64,000 nucleotides of DNA from Acytostelium subglobosum LB1. Its lineage: Eukaryota > Evosea > Eumycetozoa > Acytosteliales > Acytosteliaceae. Both the position numbers and the translations under genes were made by a program. Position 1 is the stretch's first letter, and every line of letters begins with the position of its first letter. The notes under the pieces were generated by a model. That model did not search any database and was not told the DNA's origin. It worked only from the letters and a program-made list of their open reading frames with translations. The stretch covers positions 463,459 to 527,458 of the forward strand of contig NW_012236517.1 in assembly GCF_000787575.1 (NCBI RefSeq). Direction: 5' to 3'. Positions 22,600 through 34,599 of this stretch are shown piece by piece.

Positions 22600-25143
22600 T
22601 TACATGTCAAATGTTGGGAACTTGATCACCATCACCGAGATGTTATCCGTGCTTCCTCTAGAGAAAGCTGTGTCTCGCAACTTGATGCTCGCCTTCTCTT
22701 GATCGGAAATTGGTGCAACAATGCTAATGAATAGAGAAATATTATTGTTAGAATCGTGATGCTAACATTGAATGGGATGATAGACATACCTTATTGCTTC
22801 TTCGTCTGACATTACATCCCATAATCCATCACAGGCCAGGATCATGAATTGATTCCTGTTTTGTGAATCGAGATTGATGGGACCATAGACTTCTGGTTCG
22901 CATGATATATATGGCGCAAGGATTGCATCTCCAAGTGCCCTGGAAACTGCCAATTGACCATTGACGCGACTGGTCTCTACACCGGCCGCGTTGACCGTTG
23001 TGATGACTGTGCCGCCCAGACTTCTGATTCGCTCCTCCTCCTTTGGCAGGTTGGGCTTGTGGTCCAGCGACAAACGGTAGGCAATGCCATCCCTGCACAG
23101 CACGGCACGGGAGTCACCAACATTGGCCACATATCCCTTCTTGCCAATGAACAGGGCTACCACCGCCGTGGTGCCACCGCGCACATTGTTGTTGCAGATA
23201 TGGTTGTGAACCAATGCGAACGTCTCCTTGAGTGCCTTGACCGGGTTGGACGACTTGAGCTTGTCGGCCAGGGTCTTGTGCAGCTCGTTGCCGGCGTAGG
23301 CGGCCGACTCGGCGCCGCCATGTCCATCAAACAGCGCAAAGTAGTCCTCGTCCACGCGATTCCTGAATGTGCCAAAGATGACAGACTCGTCCTCCATGTG
23401 TGGTCGTCTGCCAATCGTGTCGGCGAATCCGACGGTGAAGCGGTACGAGTGGTTCTTGATGATCTTGCCAGCTTTGCTCGTGGCAGAGTGCTGGCTCTTC
23501 TTGAACTTACTCAGCAAGCCATTGGGCTTGCAAAACAATGAAAATGAGTCCTTGGGCAGGACGGCCGGAACCGGATGCATCGAGGGAATGCCAGTTTGTA
23601 TATGATGTGGCGACGATGGCAGTTTGTTGTTGTTGACCATCTCCTGGAAGAGCGGCATCTTGAACTCCCCATTGACCATTGGTGGTGGGCCGCGTAGATA
23701 AAAGGCATTGCTCCTGCCTCGACCGCCAACTGGTGTCTCCTCCTCACTGATGCCACCGCTGCTGCTGCTGCCACTGCTCGACTCGCCAAGATCATCGCGC
23801 GGCAGATTAAAGTGTAGTGGACTGTCCATTGTGTTGGGAACAGAGGATGACAGGCGGTATGGTGATGCATCAGCGTGCATTGGTGGCGAGGTTGGCGTAG
23901 AGAAGACCTGTGGCAAATTGTTCTTGCTCTCGACGACCTCGTTGCGCTTGCTGTGATTGTTTCCACCACCGGTGTGATTGGTTACAAAGTTGAGGCTTCT
24001 GGTCAGAATACTCTCTGCGCTGTTGCCGCCCCTCTTGGATGGGGACAGACGCACTGGTGATGACTCAACGTCAGACGTCGACGATGGTGACATCGTTGTC
24101 CTATCCAGCACTATCTCATGTACAGTAGGATGCTTCTTGATCCTTGGTCTATTTACAGATAAGTTCCACTTCTTCTTCTTGATGCTGTCGTCCTTCTTGT
24201 GCTCGTCACTGTCTTCTGAGGCGATTGATGTTGATGAGGGGGAGGCAGGGATGATGGCTGGTGTAGGTGAGGCCATAGGTGATGGCGAAGAAGTATCAGT
24301 GCGCGACTTGTCCTTGTTCTTTGTCAGCAGACCCAACAGTTTGTTCTTGGACTTTGGTGTGCCCTTGGTTGGTGTGGATGTTGGTGTTTGATTGTTGGTA
24401 GTATTACATTGTTCGTTGGGTAGTTTCATTGTGGTAGTAGTTGTGGTTGTAGTTGTGGTGGTGGTCGTCGTGGTCAGGGTGATGGAAGCGGGTATGTTGA
24501 CGTTGACGCTCTGCGGCAGCGATGGCGCCGACGCAGACAGTGCAATGGGAGGGATGGAAGCGGAGCCCGGAATCATCACGGGGAGTGTAGTCTGTGAGAT
24601 GGACAACTTGCGCGGGCGGATCGACTGCTGTTGTTGCTGCTCAGCCGAGGCCAAATTGCAGCTGTTGACGGCGTCCTCGATCTCCTTGATGACAGAGAAG
24701 ATGTTCTCGTTCGACAATGAGGCATTGCTGTTGGCATATGATGAGAGTGAAGAGGAGGAATATTCCTCGACCAGAGTGATTGGGTCGAACTTTGAACGAT
24801 GTAATGGTGATTTTGTTATAGCTGTAGCATCACTTGATGGCATATATTGTTGTTGCTGTTGTTGTGGCTGCTGCTGGTGCTTTGGTGTCTGATATACAGA
24901 GATGTCGCGAACATGACCATCATCTAGTTCATCTGATGACGATGTTGATGAGAGTGTCAAATCTTCTGCTGATGAGTTTGAGCTAAGATCATCATGCTCC
25001 TCAAAAGCATCGCCACTGCTGCTGTTGCTGTTGCTGCTGTTGCTATTACTACTATAGTCGTCTGATGAGAAGCTGTTGTAATCCTCCTCTACAATAATGC
25101 CAGCAGCTGCAGGAGTCTCCTCCTCCGACATCATCATCATCAT
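22600..25143 (-). CDS. PP2C (PPM-type) protein phosphatase with long disordered N-terminus
   Basis: There are two exons, 25143-22790 and 22723-22600 (825 residues). The catalytic domain spans about 566-825 and has all the main PPM motifs: RPHMED (580-585), DGHGG (606-610), GDSRAVL, LSLDHKP, VSRALGD and ACDGLWD (about 770-776). The short second exon supplies GSTDNISVMV, which binds metal and completes the fold. The enzyme is a Mn/Mg-dependent Ser/Thr phosphatase. The first 560 residues are low complexity: acidic Ser/Asn runs, poly-Q and a run of Thr. Five consecutive ATG codons (25143-25129) open the gene, so the exact start is uncertain by up to four residues. It has no other domain that would place it in a pathway. 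Confidence 0.92.
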
Positions 25144-25864
25144 CTTTATATATATATTGTATTCAATAAAATGAGAATATAAATAATCTTCTCTATTCTG
25201 TTCTATTCTTTGCCTTTCCTTTGATGTTGTGATGATGATGTGAGATAGATCTGATCTGATTGAGTTGAGTTGAGTAAAGTTGAGTTGAGTTGATTGATCG
25301 AACTTGATTATTATTGAAAGCGCTATATGTGTCCTTTATGATATATATATATTAATATTAGTATTTGTACTAATGTAGTAATATGTTATATATAATTATA
25401 TGATTGATGAGAATAAATGAATGAATGAGTAGGGTTGATGTGTGTGTTATAAATCGAGAGTTTTGATATGATTCTCATCTTTTTGATGGAATTTAGTGAT
25501 GGGCTTTACAGTCTGATTGGGGCCACCAACAACAGAGAAACAAGGCGCATTGCAATGATTGGGTGAGTGTTTGTTGGGCGACCAGATCACCCCTAAACAT
25601 GCGCAAATCGTCCACTCTTGTGATCAAAACAGAACTACAATCACACACCAAAATCACAAAGCATGCAAAATTATCCGATTCAATTCAATATCTCGCTCGA
25701 TTCGTTTACCTCCTTCACTCATTCCTTCATTTCCTGTTGTCACTATTGGATGGTTAGACGAATGGATGAATGGAGTGGCAGCCATTGTGGTGGGTCACCA
25801 TTGGTGACCATGTGATTGACAAGTGAGTGAGAGACAAAGACAAGTTGTTACCTATAAACCTATT

Positions 25865-25884
25865 TGATTGATTGATTGATTGAT
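25865..25884. repeat. (GATT)n microsatellite
   Basis: Five units of GATT in the spacer upstream of the PP2C gene. Confidence 0.85.
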
Positions 25885-26739
25885 TAAAAGATAAAGAGGA
25901 AAAGTGATAATGATGATGATGAAGTGCAATAAATGGATTGACAATAGATTGAGTGATGGATGGATTGTGATGATTGGATGTGGGTCGATGTAGTTTGGAT
26001 GTTGCTTTAAAGCATCGATTTGGAAATCACTTCCAAGCCATCCCTGATTGATCGTTACAACCTTGATATCCTATACCCGATTCGTCGTGTGTGGTGAGGA
26101 TGTGTTTATCGATGTGGACATTGATTGATTGACCATCATGGGTTGGGGGGTTGTATATGTGTGTGTATGTGCTTGTGAGTGGTGTTGATTGATTGATTGA
26201 TTGGGGATTGGAATGAAGGTACGGTGTGACCAAGCAACCTGATTTATCAATGATGATTGTAGACTGTCCTTCACTAAGTTGTATGTATGAAAATGTTGTT
26301 ATGTGATTGTGTCCTTTGTAGTACTACTCCAAATGTAATTTGTTCCAGTATCTAGTGAAATAAATAATAATAATCCTACAATACTTGTACTTCGAAGCTT
26401 TTAACTAAATATCCAAAGAGACCAGAGAGATAATAATAATTATTTATAGTCTATATTGGTAATATGTGTGTAAAGGGATTGATTGGACTGACCGACTGAG
26501 TGATGGGAATTGGAGGTATCCATCCATCCCTCAATACTTCATGTAGTCATTCGAAACAATTAACGATGTTCACAACAACATTCAAACAGTTACAACAAAA
26601 GGAAATTGGGTTAGGGTTGAGATGGATAGGTGGACTAAGAATATGTTGATGTACCCTCCTCAAGTTTGAAAGGTGGAAGAGGAAGGTACTCCTGGATACC
26701 AACCCAAGAATAGAATAGTACGCTTGCTGAGGTGTGCGT

Positions 26740-26765
26740 ATATATATATATATATTAATATATAT
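26740..26765. repeat. (TA)n tract
   Basis: An alternating TATATA run with a central TTAA lies in the spacer between the GH30 and PP2C genes. Confidence 0.75.
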
Positions 26766-27099
26766 GTGTGAGTGCGTAGTTGTGTTAGTGATAGAGATAC
26801 ACCACTGATCAATCAATCCTTCTCTTAGAGGTATCAAAGGGGCATCAATTGCCTTGGTCCACCTGACCGTCAAGGTGTTACCAACAACAACCACAACACT
26901 CTACCACCTTGTTTATGTTGTGTGGAGCTCATTAGCTGGATAGTGGGTGATGTGGAGGTCATCCTTTGAGTGATGAACGAGCATTCTGATGAGTGGTGTG
27001 TGTATAATTGATTGATTGTGAGAGTGTGTTGTATTGATCAAACAGGTAGGGCGCCAGATTAAAGATACAGAACTTCAACATTAGTTACTACTCTTTATT

Positions 27100-28584
27100 T
27101 TATACTATTACTCCTTCTATCTCAAAGGTTTGAATGGAGCCAGCATCAAAGGTGACACTGAACGTCTTGTCTTGGACGTAGGTGTCCTCGTGGTAGGTGT
27201 AAAGGTCTCCCTTGCCATTGGTATCGGTGGCCCAGCGACCAACAAGACCGCCCACGCCACCATTGACAGTGGTGAACTTGGACAGATCGAATGTGATCGT
27301 TTGAGCAGTGCTTGCAGTGTTGACAGCGACAACCACCAGTTTGCTGGCACTGGCATCGTAGGCAGCCACGGAAGTACTGTCGCTCGAGCCAATGATAGTC
27401 ATTCCATGGCGAATGTGGCGCGAGAACTGAGCCAATGCATAGTACTTGGTGGCGACTGGGCCAGTGGTGTTGGTGTCCTCATCAGCCTCAATCAGACCCC
27501 ATCCAGAGATGTCAAGTAGCTGCCAGTAGACCCATGCTGTTGGGTGAAGCTCGGAAAGATCGAGCAGGAGGTTGGTGGCCAGCGACAGACCGGTGATATC
27601 ACCCTCGCCATACTCTGAGTTCCAGAGAACCTTGCCCTGGGAGTTGACAGCTTGGTAGAGTTCGGCACGTGGACCCTTGGACAACTCGTATCCATGGACA
27701 TTGACCTTGTCGACAGCCTTCTTGGTTGCGGCGTCGAAAGAGTTCCAGGTGTCGAGGGCACGCTGATAGTTGTTCTCGTCACTGGCAGCAAACATTGTGT
27801 TGGTCAGGCCGCGCGAGTCGATCTCAGCGCGCATGTATGGGATCACATCCTTTTGTGCCTTGACATCAAAGTGGCATCCCTCTTGGGTGCCGGCAGCCAG
27901 CCACCAGTCTCCAGATGGCTCGTTGAATGGGTCCACCGAGGTGAAGTTGATGCCCCAGTGCTGCTGGGCGTACTGTGCAATGGTGGCCATGTAGACGGTG
28001 TGGTTCTGGTAGTTCCAGGTCTGCAAGTTGTTGTCTGCGGGCAGGTCGGCGCCCGATGGGTTGTGATTGTAGGTCATCCACCAGATTGGCGAGTTTGAGA
28101 ACAGCTCAAAGTACTGGGCGCCGCGATCACGAGCCATTGCCATCATGTTTCGCTGCAGGGGGTCGGCATTCCAGTTCCAGCTGTCGGACTGCGGGTCTGA
28201 CGAGTTCCAGTTGAGCCAGTAGCCCTCGACCTGACGCGATCGGTGGATATTTGGCGAGACGACCATCTTGTGACCAAAGGCCTCGACCCATGTGCTGGCG
28301 CCAGCATTGTATCTAACAATATTGAGTCCTAGGCCTGGCAACTCTGTGTCTTGGTATGTAACATTGCTGGTTGTGAAGAATACATCGGCCAACACAGTGT
28401 TGTCACCATATGTCTGTGCCCACCATGCCAATGATGTTCCCCAGCCTTCCCATACACCCCAGTTTATAGCAGGGTTAAAGTATGTTGTTGTGGCTGCTGC
28501 TACTTCTGTGTTGGCTTTAGCATTGACATTGACTGCAACAACAATCAATGTACAAAGTAATGTAACAATATAATTATTATTCAT
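27100..28584 (-). CDS. Secreted GH30-family glycoside hydrolase (endo-beta-1,6-galactanase-like)
   Basis: A single exon of 494 residues starts at an ATG at 28584. A signal peptide (about 1-22) is followed by the GH30-type opening GWGTSLAWWA. The likely acid/base is Glu222 in DPFNEPSGDWW and the nucleophile Glu324 in WNSEYGEGD, both at strand ends as in the clan GH-A barrel. After the barrel (about residue 390) comes a beta-sandwich segment (VAAYDASASKLVVVAVN) typical of GH30. The nearest type I recall is the fungal endo-beta-1,6-galactanase group, but the substrate is inferred. It probably acts outside the cell or in digestive vacuoles on plant or microbial polysaccharide. It has no linker or binding module, unlike the nearby GH5 enzyme. 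Confidence 0.88.
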   Translation of the reverse strand: MNNNYIVTLLCTLIVVAVNVNAKANTEVAAATTTYFNPAINWGVWEGWGTSLAWWAQTYGDNTVLADVFFTTSNVTYQDTELPGLGLNIVRYNAGASTWVEAFGHKMVVSPNIHRSRQVEGYWLNWNSSDPQSDSWNWNADPLQRNMMAMARDRGAQYFELFSNSPIWWMTYNHNPSGADLPADNNLQTWNYQNHTVYMATIAQYAQQHWGINFTSVDPFNEPSGDWWLAAGTQEGCHFDVKAQKDVIPYMRAEIDSRGLTNTMFAASDENNYQRALDTWNSFDAATKKAVDKVNVHGYELSKGPRAELYQAVNSQGKVLWNSEYGEGDITGLSLATNLLLDLSELHPTAWVYWQLLDISGWGLIEADEDTNTTGPVATKYYALAQFSRHIRHGMTIIGSSDSTSVAAYDASASKLVVVAVNTASTAQTITFDLSKFTTVNGGVGGLVGRWATDTNGKGDLYTYHEDTYVQDKTFSVTFDAGSIQTFEIEGVIV

Positions 28585-29321
28585 TCTATTTATGTATATG
28601 TTATATATGTGTATGTATAATACAAGTAATACAAGTTATAATAAAAGTAATCGAAGTCAGCAAGTCAAGTTGAACGCATTGCAGATTGCCAGACTCAATG
28701 CATCCCAAATTGAATCTTCTTCCATCCTCATCACGCAAGGCAATGTCCAAGATTCAATTTCGGCACTTGTTCGCACTGAGAGTGGGGCCCGAGATGACAT
28801 GGGGCCCGATTGCTCAATCTTTGCAGGTTCTTGATGTCAGTATCAACTTTAAAGGACACAACATCGTCTTGTCCCGAACAACTTATCAACTCTTAAAAAG
28901 ATCATTGCCAACTTCGACAACATCTTGGAGCTGAGCCAAAGTTATTTCTAACTTACATTGTTATAAGATGTAACACATAATCAATATGTATAAATGAATG
29001 TGATGTTAGATGATGTTGGATGATCTGAAGGTGACCGAATGATTGAGTAAGTATGTGAGTGAATCGAGAGAGAATGAGTGAATGTGGGTAGTCTCGCCAT
29101 GAGAATGTGTCTTTGCAAAAGAAATGTCGTTGCCACTTGACACATACACACACCATTGTTACAAGATTGAGTCGATACCACTCTATTGTTCGAATAAGAA
29201 GCTGATCAGTCATTGACTGAATTGCTATTTAACACCAACAAGTGGAGGTAAGTGATAATCACTCATTCATTCAATCAATCAATCAATCAATCAACAAAGC
29301 AATCAATCAACTTTAGTAACT
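28585..29321. other. Divergent promoter region
   Basis: This lies between the GH30 gene (minus) and the small membrane-protein gene (plus). No gene is supported. A likely 5'-UTR intron (29248-29316, GTAAGT...TTTAG) of the right-hand gene ends five bases before its ATG and contains the (TCAA)n run. A decamer TGGGGCCCGA occurs twice near 28780-28810. Confidence 0.55.
29269..29293. repeat. (TCAA)n microsatellite in a likely 5'-UTR intron
   Basis: About six TCAA units on the sense strand lie upstream of the acceptor TTTAG at 29316. Confidence 0.85.
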
Positions 29322-29726
29322 ATGGCACATAGACAAGCAATATCCACAACAACAAATGTACTTTATAAGTCAATGATCCAAAGATCACATGGATTGACTC
29401 AAGGAGTAATAGTAGGGAGGTCTGGTCATTCAATGACAAGTGGTACCAACAACATGTTATTAGGACAGTCCAAAAGATTATATTCATCAACTAGTAGTCC
29501 TCATCAAAGTGAGGGTAGTGATCCATCAACGAGCAGTAGTGGAAAGTGTACCAAAGGATCGATCGCACCATTGGCCTCCTCATTCGGTGGAGGTATGCAA
29601 GTAGTTGGTCTTGGTATATTAGTTTTTGCAGGTGTATTATACTTCTGGTATAAGCCTCGTACTTGTCCTAATCAATCAAAGAAACAATCTTCATCGGAAC
29701 CATCCCAATCATCATCTTCTCAATAA
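29322..29726 (+). CDS. Small single-pass membrane protein, probably mitochondrial
   Basis: A single coding exon of 134 residues. The N-terminal half is rich in Ser, Thr, Arg and Gln with few acidic residues and contains RLYSSTSS, like a mitochondrial presequence and its cleavage region. One hydrophobic helix follows (MQVVGLGILVFAGVLYFWY, about 91-109), then a Ser/Gln-rich hydrophilic tail. I do not recognise the family. An inner-membrane protein with one segment is the most likely reading. A probable spliced leader precedes the ATG. Confidence 0.7.
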   Translation: MAHRQAISTTTNVLYKSMIQRSHGLTQGVIVGRSGHSMTSGTNNMLLGQSKRLYSSTSSPHQSEGSDPSTSSSGKCTKGSIAPLASSFGGGMQVVGLGILVFAGVLYFWYKPRTCPNQSKKQSSSEPSQSSSSQ

Positions 29727-29937
29727 ACTACATCTTTCCCATTATGCCCATAAATGAACTTGTTAAGATTGATCGATTGGAACCACACCCGTCTATGACA
29801 ATGATGACACCCCACACACCATTCAATCAGCTGATCAACTTTAAACCTGAGTTCCTAAGAGTTCATCATACTCTTTAAAACAAGAACACATGTTCATTCT
29901 TTCATAGTTTGTACATATATATATTAGTTAGTTAAAG

Positions 29938-31532
29938 ATGCAAGATAGAATATATGATTGTATTGTGATTGGTGGAGGTATCTCAGGACTACGCACTGCC
30001 ACCTTATTGAAAGAGAAGGACCTTGATGTTTGTGTGTTGGAGGCCAGAGATGTACGTACCATCATCAATGTCCAAACAATCAATCACTCACTCAACATTA
30101 TTCAATCAATCTTTCAATCAATCAAACACAGAGAGTAGGTGGACGAACGCACTCGGTTGTTGTTGATGGATATAGATGGGATGTTGGAGGTCAGTGGGTT
30201 GGTCCAACTCAAAGAAGAGTGTTGGACTTGGTTAAGGAGAGTGGACAAAAGACATTCCCACAACAACAGAATGGAAAGAAGGTGCTGGAAATTGATGGAA
30301 AGTGTTCACGTTACTCTGGAACCATTCCACCCCTCAACATATTTGGCATGATAGAGACCAATATTACATTGTGGCGATTGGAAAGATTGTGCCAAACGAT
30401 AAATGTTGAGGCGCCATACCTCTCGCCCAACGCCGCCCAGCTGGACTCAATCACAGTGCAACAATGGATCGATCGCAATGTATACTCAAAGATCACCAAG
30501 AAACTGATCCACATTGCCCTGATCGCAGTGTTCTCGGCCGACCCTGCCGAGATATCATTGTTGTTCGCGCTGTTCTACTTCAAATCGGCGGGCGGCGTCA
30601 TGCCCTGCCTCGAGGTGGAGAAGGGCGCACAGCAGGACAGGATACTTGGCAGCGCACATCAGTTGTCATTGACAATGAATGAGCGACTTGGAAACCAAGT
30701 CGTGCATCTGGAGCATGAGGTGCAATCAATCGACCACAAAGATGAGGTGATCATCATCACCTGCAACAATAATAAGCGATTCTACGCTCGACGCGTAGTT
30801 GTCACGGTACCGCCCATCTTGGCCACACGCATCCAATACTCCCCGGCACTGCCCACGCCCCGCCAGCACTTGACACAGCGCATGCCAATGGGCCAAGTGA
30901 TCAAGTTTGTGATCTTCTACGACACGTGCTTCTGGCGCGACCTAGGCTTTGCCGGAGAGATTGTGAGTGATCGCGAGTCCATATGTGTGTGCTACGACGG
31001 CTCGTTTGAGGACGGCTCGCGAGCATCCATCGTGGGCTTCTTCGAAGGCAACTCGGCGAGAGAGTGGGCCGACCGTCCACAAGAGGACAGACGCAAGGAG
31101 GTCATCGACCTGCTTCACAAGTCGTTTGGAGACGACCGCGCACTCCAACCCACGCGATACATTGACCAGAATTGGATGGCCGAGCGCTACTCACTCGGAG
31201 GCTATGGATCGCTCTGTCCGCCAGGCGTCATCACCTCTGTAGGCAATGCGCTACGCCAACCAGTGGACAAGATACACTTTGCTGGCTCCGAGACTGGCAT
31301 GCAGTGGGCCGGGTACATGGAAGGCGCCCTCCAGTCTGCTGAGCGTGTGAGTGATGAAGTTGTCCAAGCCCTGAAGGGCAAGAATGCCAAGTCTTCGTCC
31401 AAGCCCTACCAATACATGGATACCAAACTCGCAAGAAGTAACAAGTCTGTCACAAGTGGTAGTAGCATGGTACTGCTATCCTGTACTCTAGTTGTCTTTG
31501 TGTCGATGTTGGTGTTGTTGATAAAGAAATAA
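29938..31532 (+). CDS. Flavin monoamine oxidase-like protein, tail-anchored
   Basis: There are two exons, 29938-30051 and 30132-31532 (504 residues). The Rossmann FAD motif is CIVIGGGISGLRTATLL, followed by EARDRVGGRTHS, which is formed exactly across the splice junction. The C-terminal flavin motif is VDKIHFAGSETGMQWAGYMEGA. Lys296 and the two aromatic-cage tyrosines of MAO (in GGYG and GYMEG) are retained. The cysteine that carries covalent FAD in MAO is replaced by Gly (about 395), so FAD is probably bound non-covalently. A C-terminal hydrophobic helix ending in LLIKK resembles the outer-mitochondrial-membrane tail anchor of MAO. It should oxidise amines to aldehydes, giving ammonia and peroxide; the substrate is unknown. 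An AATAAA overlaps the stop codon. Confidence 0.9.
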
Positions 31533-32974
31533 AGACAGGACAGGACATCATGATGTGTGAGTGTCCAGACTTGATTGGCTGAGAGTTGAGCAAGGTCCAC
31601 CAATCATGTGATTGAGATTAGTGGATATGATTGATTGTGTGTGGGGTGACGTTGACATCAATGGGGGCGTGGTGGACCTTGATTAAGTGTGTTGATCGGC
31701 AATATATTTTTGATTTAAACAATGGCCCCCACTGGGACGAGCAAGGCCCATTTGGTCCACAACAACACTGTTTTGCAAGTCCAATCACGTTGGATCGGTT
31801 ATAGCCTTTTTGGTTGTTTGAACCAGCTGGTAATAAGACTCGCCCCTCATCTCTCAGCGATACATCAAGGTAATCCAAACACTCAATAGATCCATCACGT
31901 TTACAAACTTATGTGTGATTGATTGATGATGAGTGTGTGTGTGAGTGATTGAGTGATTGAATTATTGATACCAAACAACTACATCTCTCTCTACATTCAT
32001 TCAAACATACAGATACAGAATATATATTAACTTAACTATTGTTGTGTAAGTATACATTATAATGTATAAACACCAGCATCATCAATCAATCAATCATAGG
32101 TCCCAAATGCAAATTGTGTATTTTGGTATTGGCATCAAACCTTGCATTGCAGCATCAGCTGATACAACTACAATACAACTACTACATATATGTGGCGAGA
32201 AAAGGAGTGGAGTGGAGTGTAGTACATACAATGGGTGTTGATTGGTAAACCAAAGGACACAATGTGGAGTCTCCACATATCTACTATAACAATAGTATAC
32301 CATTTGGTTGCTTGTCAGCTGACCTCTGTCAGCTTCATCACACACTTGTCCACAACACACATAACTTGGTCATGAATATATGTCTGTCTGACCATCTCAC
32401 AATTTGCATACTATTGTCGGAGATGGTTGATTTCGGTGTTATTAATTGATAGACATCGTCCAGTGTGTGTGAGTGTGTGTGATCACCCATCCATCAATCA
32501 ATCAATCAATCAATCACCCGCCAATTGATGTGATAGGCACGTGGGTGGGGATAGATCAACACTTCAACCACGTGATCACTCAATCGACACACATACCAGT
32601 ACACTCAACAACCACGGCGACCTTATTTATAAATAGAGCCAGTTAGATGTGATAACAGATTGACGATACGCATCGTATCACCTGTTGTTGTTGTTGCTAC
32701 TGTTGCCAACAACTACATCTGTTGTGTCCACCGACCAATCCACCTGCCACCCTTCCACTCCACTCCACACACTGTTCGCCAACCAACAACACCACCATCA
32801 ACACCGCCGCCCCCACAAATGACAGAAGCAACAGCTAGCAACAGCAGCAAGCAGCGGCAACAACAGCAACAGCAAGTAATTGTTGTTGGTTGTTGGTTGT
32901 TGTTGGATTGATTGTTTGATTGATTATGTTGTGATTGATGCAGTGGAGTTGGAACAGGAAAGCAAGCAGTGGCA

Positions 32975-33005
<31 letters not shown>

Positions 33006-33161
33006 TCATCCAACAAACAAACAGGGAACAGTCTTATTAACTTACATCATATCATCATCATCAACAACAACAGTGGAGTCTATCTCTTTGGTCTTTAGTA
33101 ACTACAATATTCATCCATCCATCCAATCAATCAATCATTCAATCCATCCATTCATTCAATT
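31533..33161. other. Spacer with simple repeats and likely 5'-UTR intron
   Basis: No coding gene is supported. There is (TCAA)n at 32493-32515, a TG-rich run and poly-CAA stretches near 32840-32880 and 32970-33000. A GTAATT...TGCAG segment (32876-32943) in the right part could be an intron in the leader of the gene at 33162. The frames here (for example 32094-32360 and 32660-33009) are low-complexity. Confidence 0.5.
32493..32515. repeat. (TCAA)n microsatellite
   Basis: Five to six TCAA units in the spacer upstream of the myristoylated-type protein gene. Confidence 0.85.
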
Positions 33162-34235
33162 ATGGGATCATGTGTATCAAAGAATAATAGCCGCGAGAGC
33201 ATTAATAGGAGGAGGAGGACATCAGCCAGCGCAAAGAGTACTTCATTGAGCTCAGCAAACAAGAAGAAGCAGCTGTTGCACGATGAACACAAGAACAATT
33301 TGAATCAGGTGGCCATCAATTGGAAGTCCAACACCATTGGCATTTGGAAGCGATCGCACGAGAAGCTGGCCATTCACACGGACGTGCCACGTCTGGGCCA
33401 CAAGATCGACATTGTCGACAAGCTGGACCGACTGGCCGACATGACATTCCCCAGCGTCGCAGGCACTTCGATCACCATCAACACACTGCCACCACCCACA
33501 GCCACCGGTGAGTCGTCGAGCAGCCGGTCGTCGGGCGAGGTGGCCAGCGGCGGTGCCTCGGACGAGTCGTCCAAGTACGCGCCATCCACCACACTGACGT
33601 CACATGGCATCACAACGTCGGTGGTGCTCAAGAAGGAGGAGGTCGTTCTGCAGATGCTGCTGACGCTGGCGCAACTGCTGGACGGACCCGAGAAGGCGGC
33701 ACAGATCAAGGAGCAGTACACCAACTACATCAAGAGCAGCGGCGACATATCCCAGCAGCTGCTGGCGCTGCTGTCCAACGTGGTCACCGAACAGAGCCGC
33801 ATGATCCGCCTGCTCAAGGCCTGTCATCAGAAGATCATCCTGCCAGCCTACTACTTTATCAAAGCCAATCTGTTTGAGGACCTGCCATTCCGCGACAAGC
33901 GTGGATCATGGCGAATGCAGATTGTCTTTGAGGAGGACGGATCAATGTCGGCCGTGCACTCGAAGCGCCAACAATCGACGGCGGGCACCGACGCCGAGCC
34001 CGAGTTTGAGTTTGAGTGGACGCTGGCCATTATCTATGACAAGAACATCGAGATCACCGCACTCAAGGTGGACGTCGTCGACCTAATCATCTCCAAGAAC
34101 ATCGCACAGGACAAGCGCGAACTGATACAGCACGCATTCAACTCGCTCCAGCTGGCCACCACCGTGTCCAACAACAGCGGACTGACGGCCAAGAACAACC
34201 AGCCCATCCCTTTGAACAAGATCCCGGATGCATAG
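33162..34235 (+). CDS. N-myristoylated-type protein, family not recognised
   Basis: A single exon of 357 residues. It begins MGSCVSKN, a textbook dual lipidation signal: Gly2 for myristate, Cys4 for palmitate, Ser6 favouring N-myristoyltransferase, then a basic cluster (RRRR). The protein should sit on the inner face of a membrane. After a Ser/Thr-rich linker (about 110-150) comes an alpha-helical stretch (VVLQMLLTLAQLLDG to VTEQSRMIRLLKACHQ). A C-terminal domain of mixed structure follows (RGSWRMQIVFEEDGSM, FEWTLAIIYDKNIEITALKV). I know of no family to assign. The coding part is much richer in GC than the flanks. The 3' flank is unusually C-rich, with AATAAA near 34540. Confidence 0.8.
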   Translation: MGSCVSKNNSRESINRRRRTSASAKSTSLSSANKKKQLLHDEHKNNLNQVAINWKSNTIGIWKRSHEKLAIHTDVPRLGHKIDIVDKLDRLADMTFPSVAGTSITINTLPPPTATGESSSSRSSGEVASGGASDESSKYAPSTTLTSHGITTSVVLKKEEVVLQMLLTLAQLLDGPEKAAQIKEQYTNYIKSSGDISQQLLALLSNVVTEQSRMIRLLKACHQKIILPAYYFIKANLFEDLPFRDKRGSWRMQIVFEEDGSMSAVHSKRQQSTAGTDAEPEFEFEWTLAIIYDKNIEITALKVDVVDLIISKNIAQDKRELIQHAFNSLQLATTVSNNSGLTAKNNQPIPLNKIPDA

Positions 34236-34599
34236 TCTCGAACCAGGTCCGAGGCCTCGCCTCTACCCTCTCCATCACGCCCACTATTCCCATATTTATT
34301 TACTGCCTCGAGGCATGCCAAGCCAAGCTTGTTCGCCCGTCCGCCATAACCTCTGATGTCCAATCCCCGGGTCTCCCACTGTCCTGTACATGTACATGTC
34401 CGTCCGCCTTGCAACCCGCGGACTCCTCATCGAGTCTGAATCGACCGCCAGCGCTGCTGTCCACTCCGTGTGGGCGTCGCGCTGCATACACAACTCGCTC
34501 ATCTATCTTCTTCATCATACTTCTACTGCTGTACATTACAATAAACCTCATTCCGCATACTAGTACATTATATGTTTAATCTATCGATAGATTGAGCCA
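34236..34599. other. Convergent 3' flank, C-rich
   Basis: This lies between two converging genes. Its left two thirds are rich in C and probably form the 3' UTR of the left gene, with AATAAA near 34540. No gene is seen. Confidence 0.5.

Larger units (their letters stand above)
25144..27099. other. Large spacer upstream of the PP2C gene
   Basis: No gene is supported in almost 2 kb. It holds (ATTG)n at 25865-25884 and near 26187-26203, an alternating (TA)n tract near 26740-26765 and AT-rich leader sequence next to 25143. The minus-strand frame at 26547-26894 has spacer-like residues and is not credible. Confidence 0.55.

Noticed and set aside
24392-24892. Plus-strand frame rich in Val and Cys
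   Set aside because: It is antisense to the poly-Thr and poly-Gln stretches of the PP2C gene.
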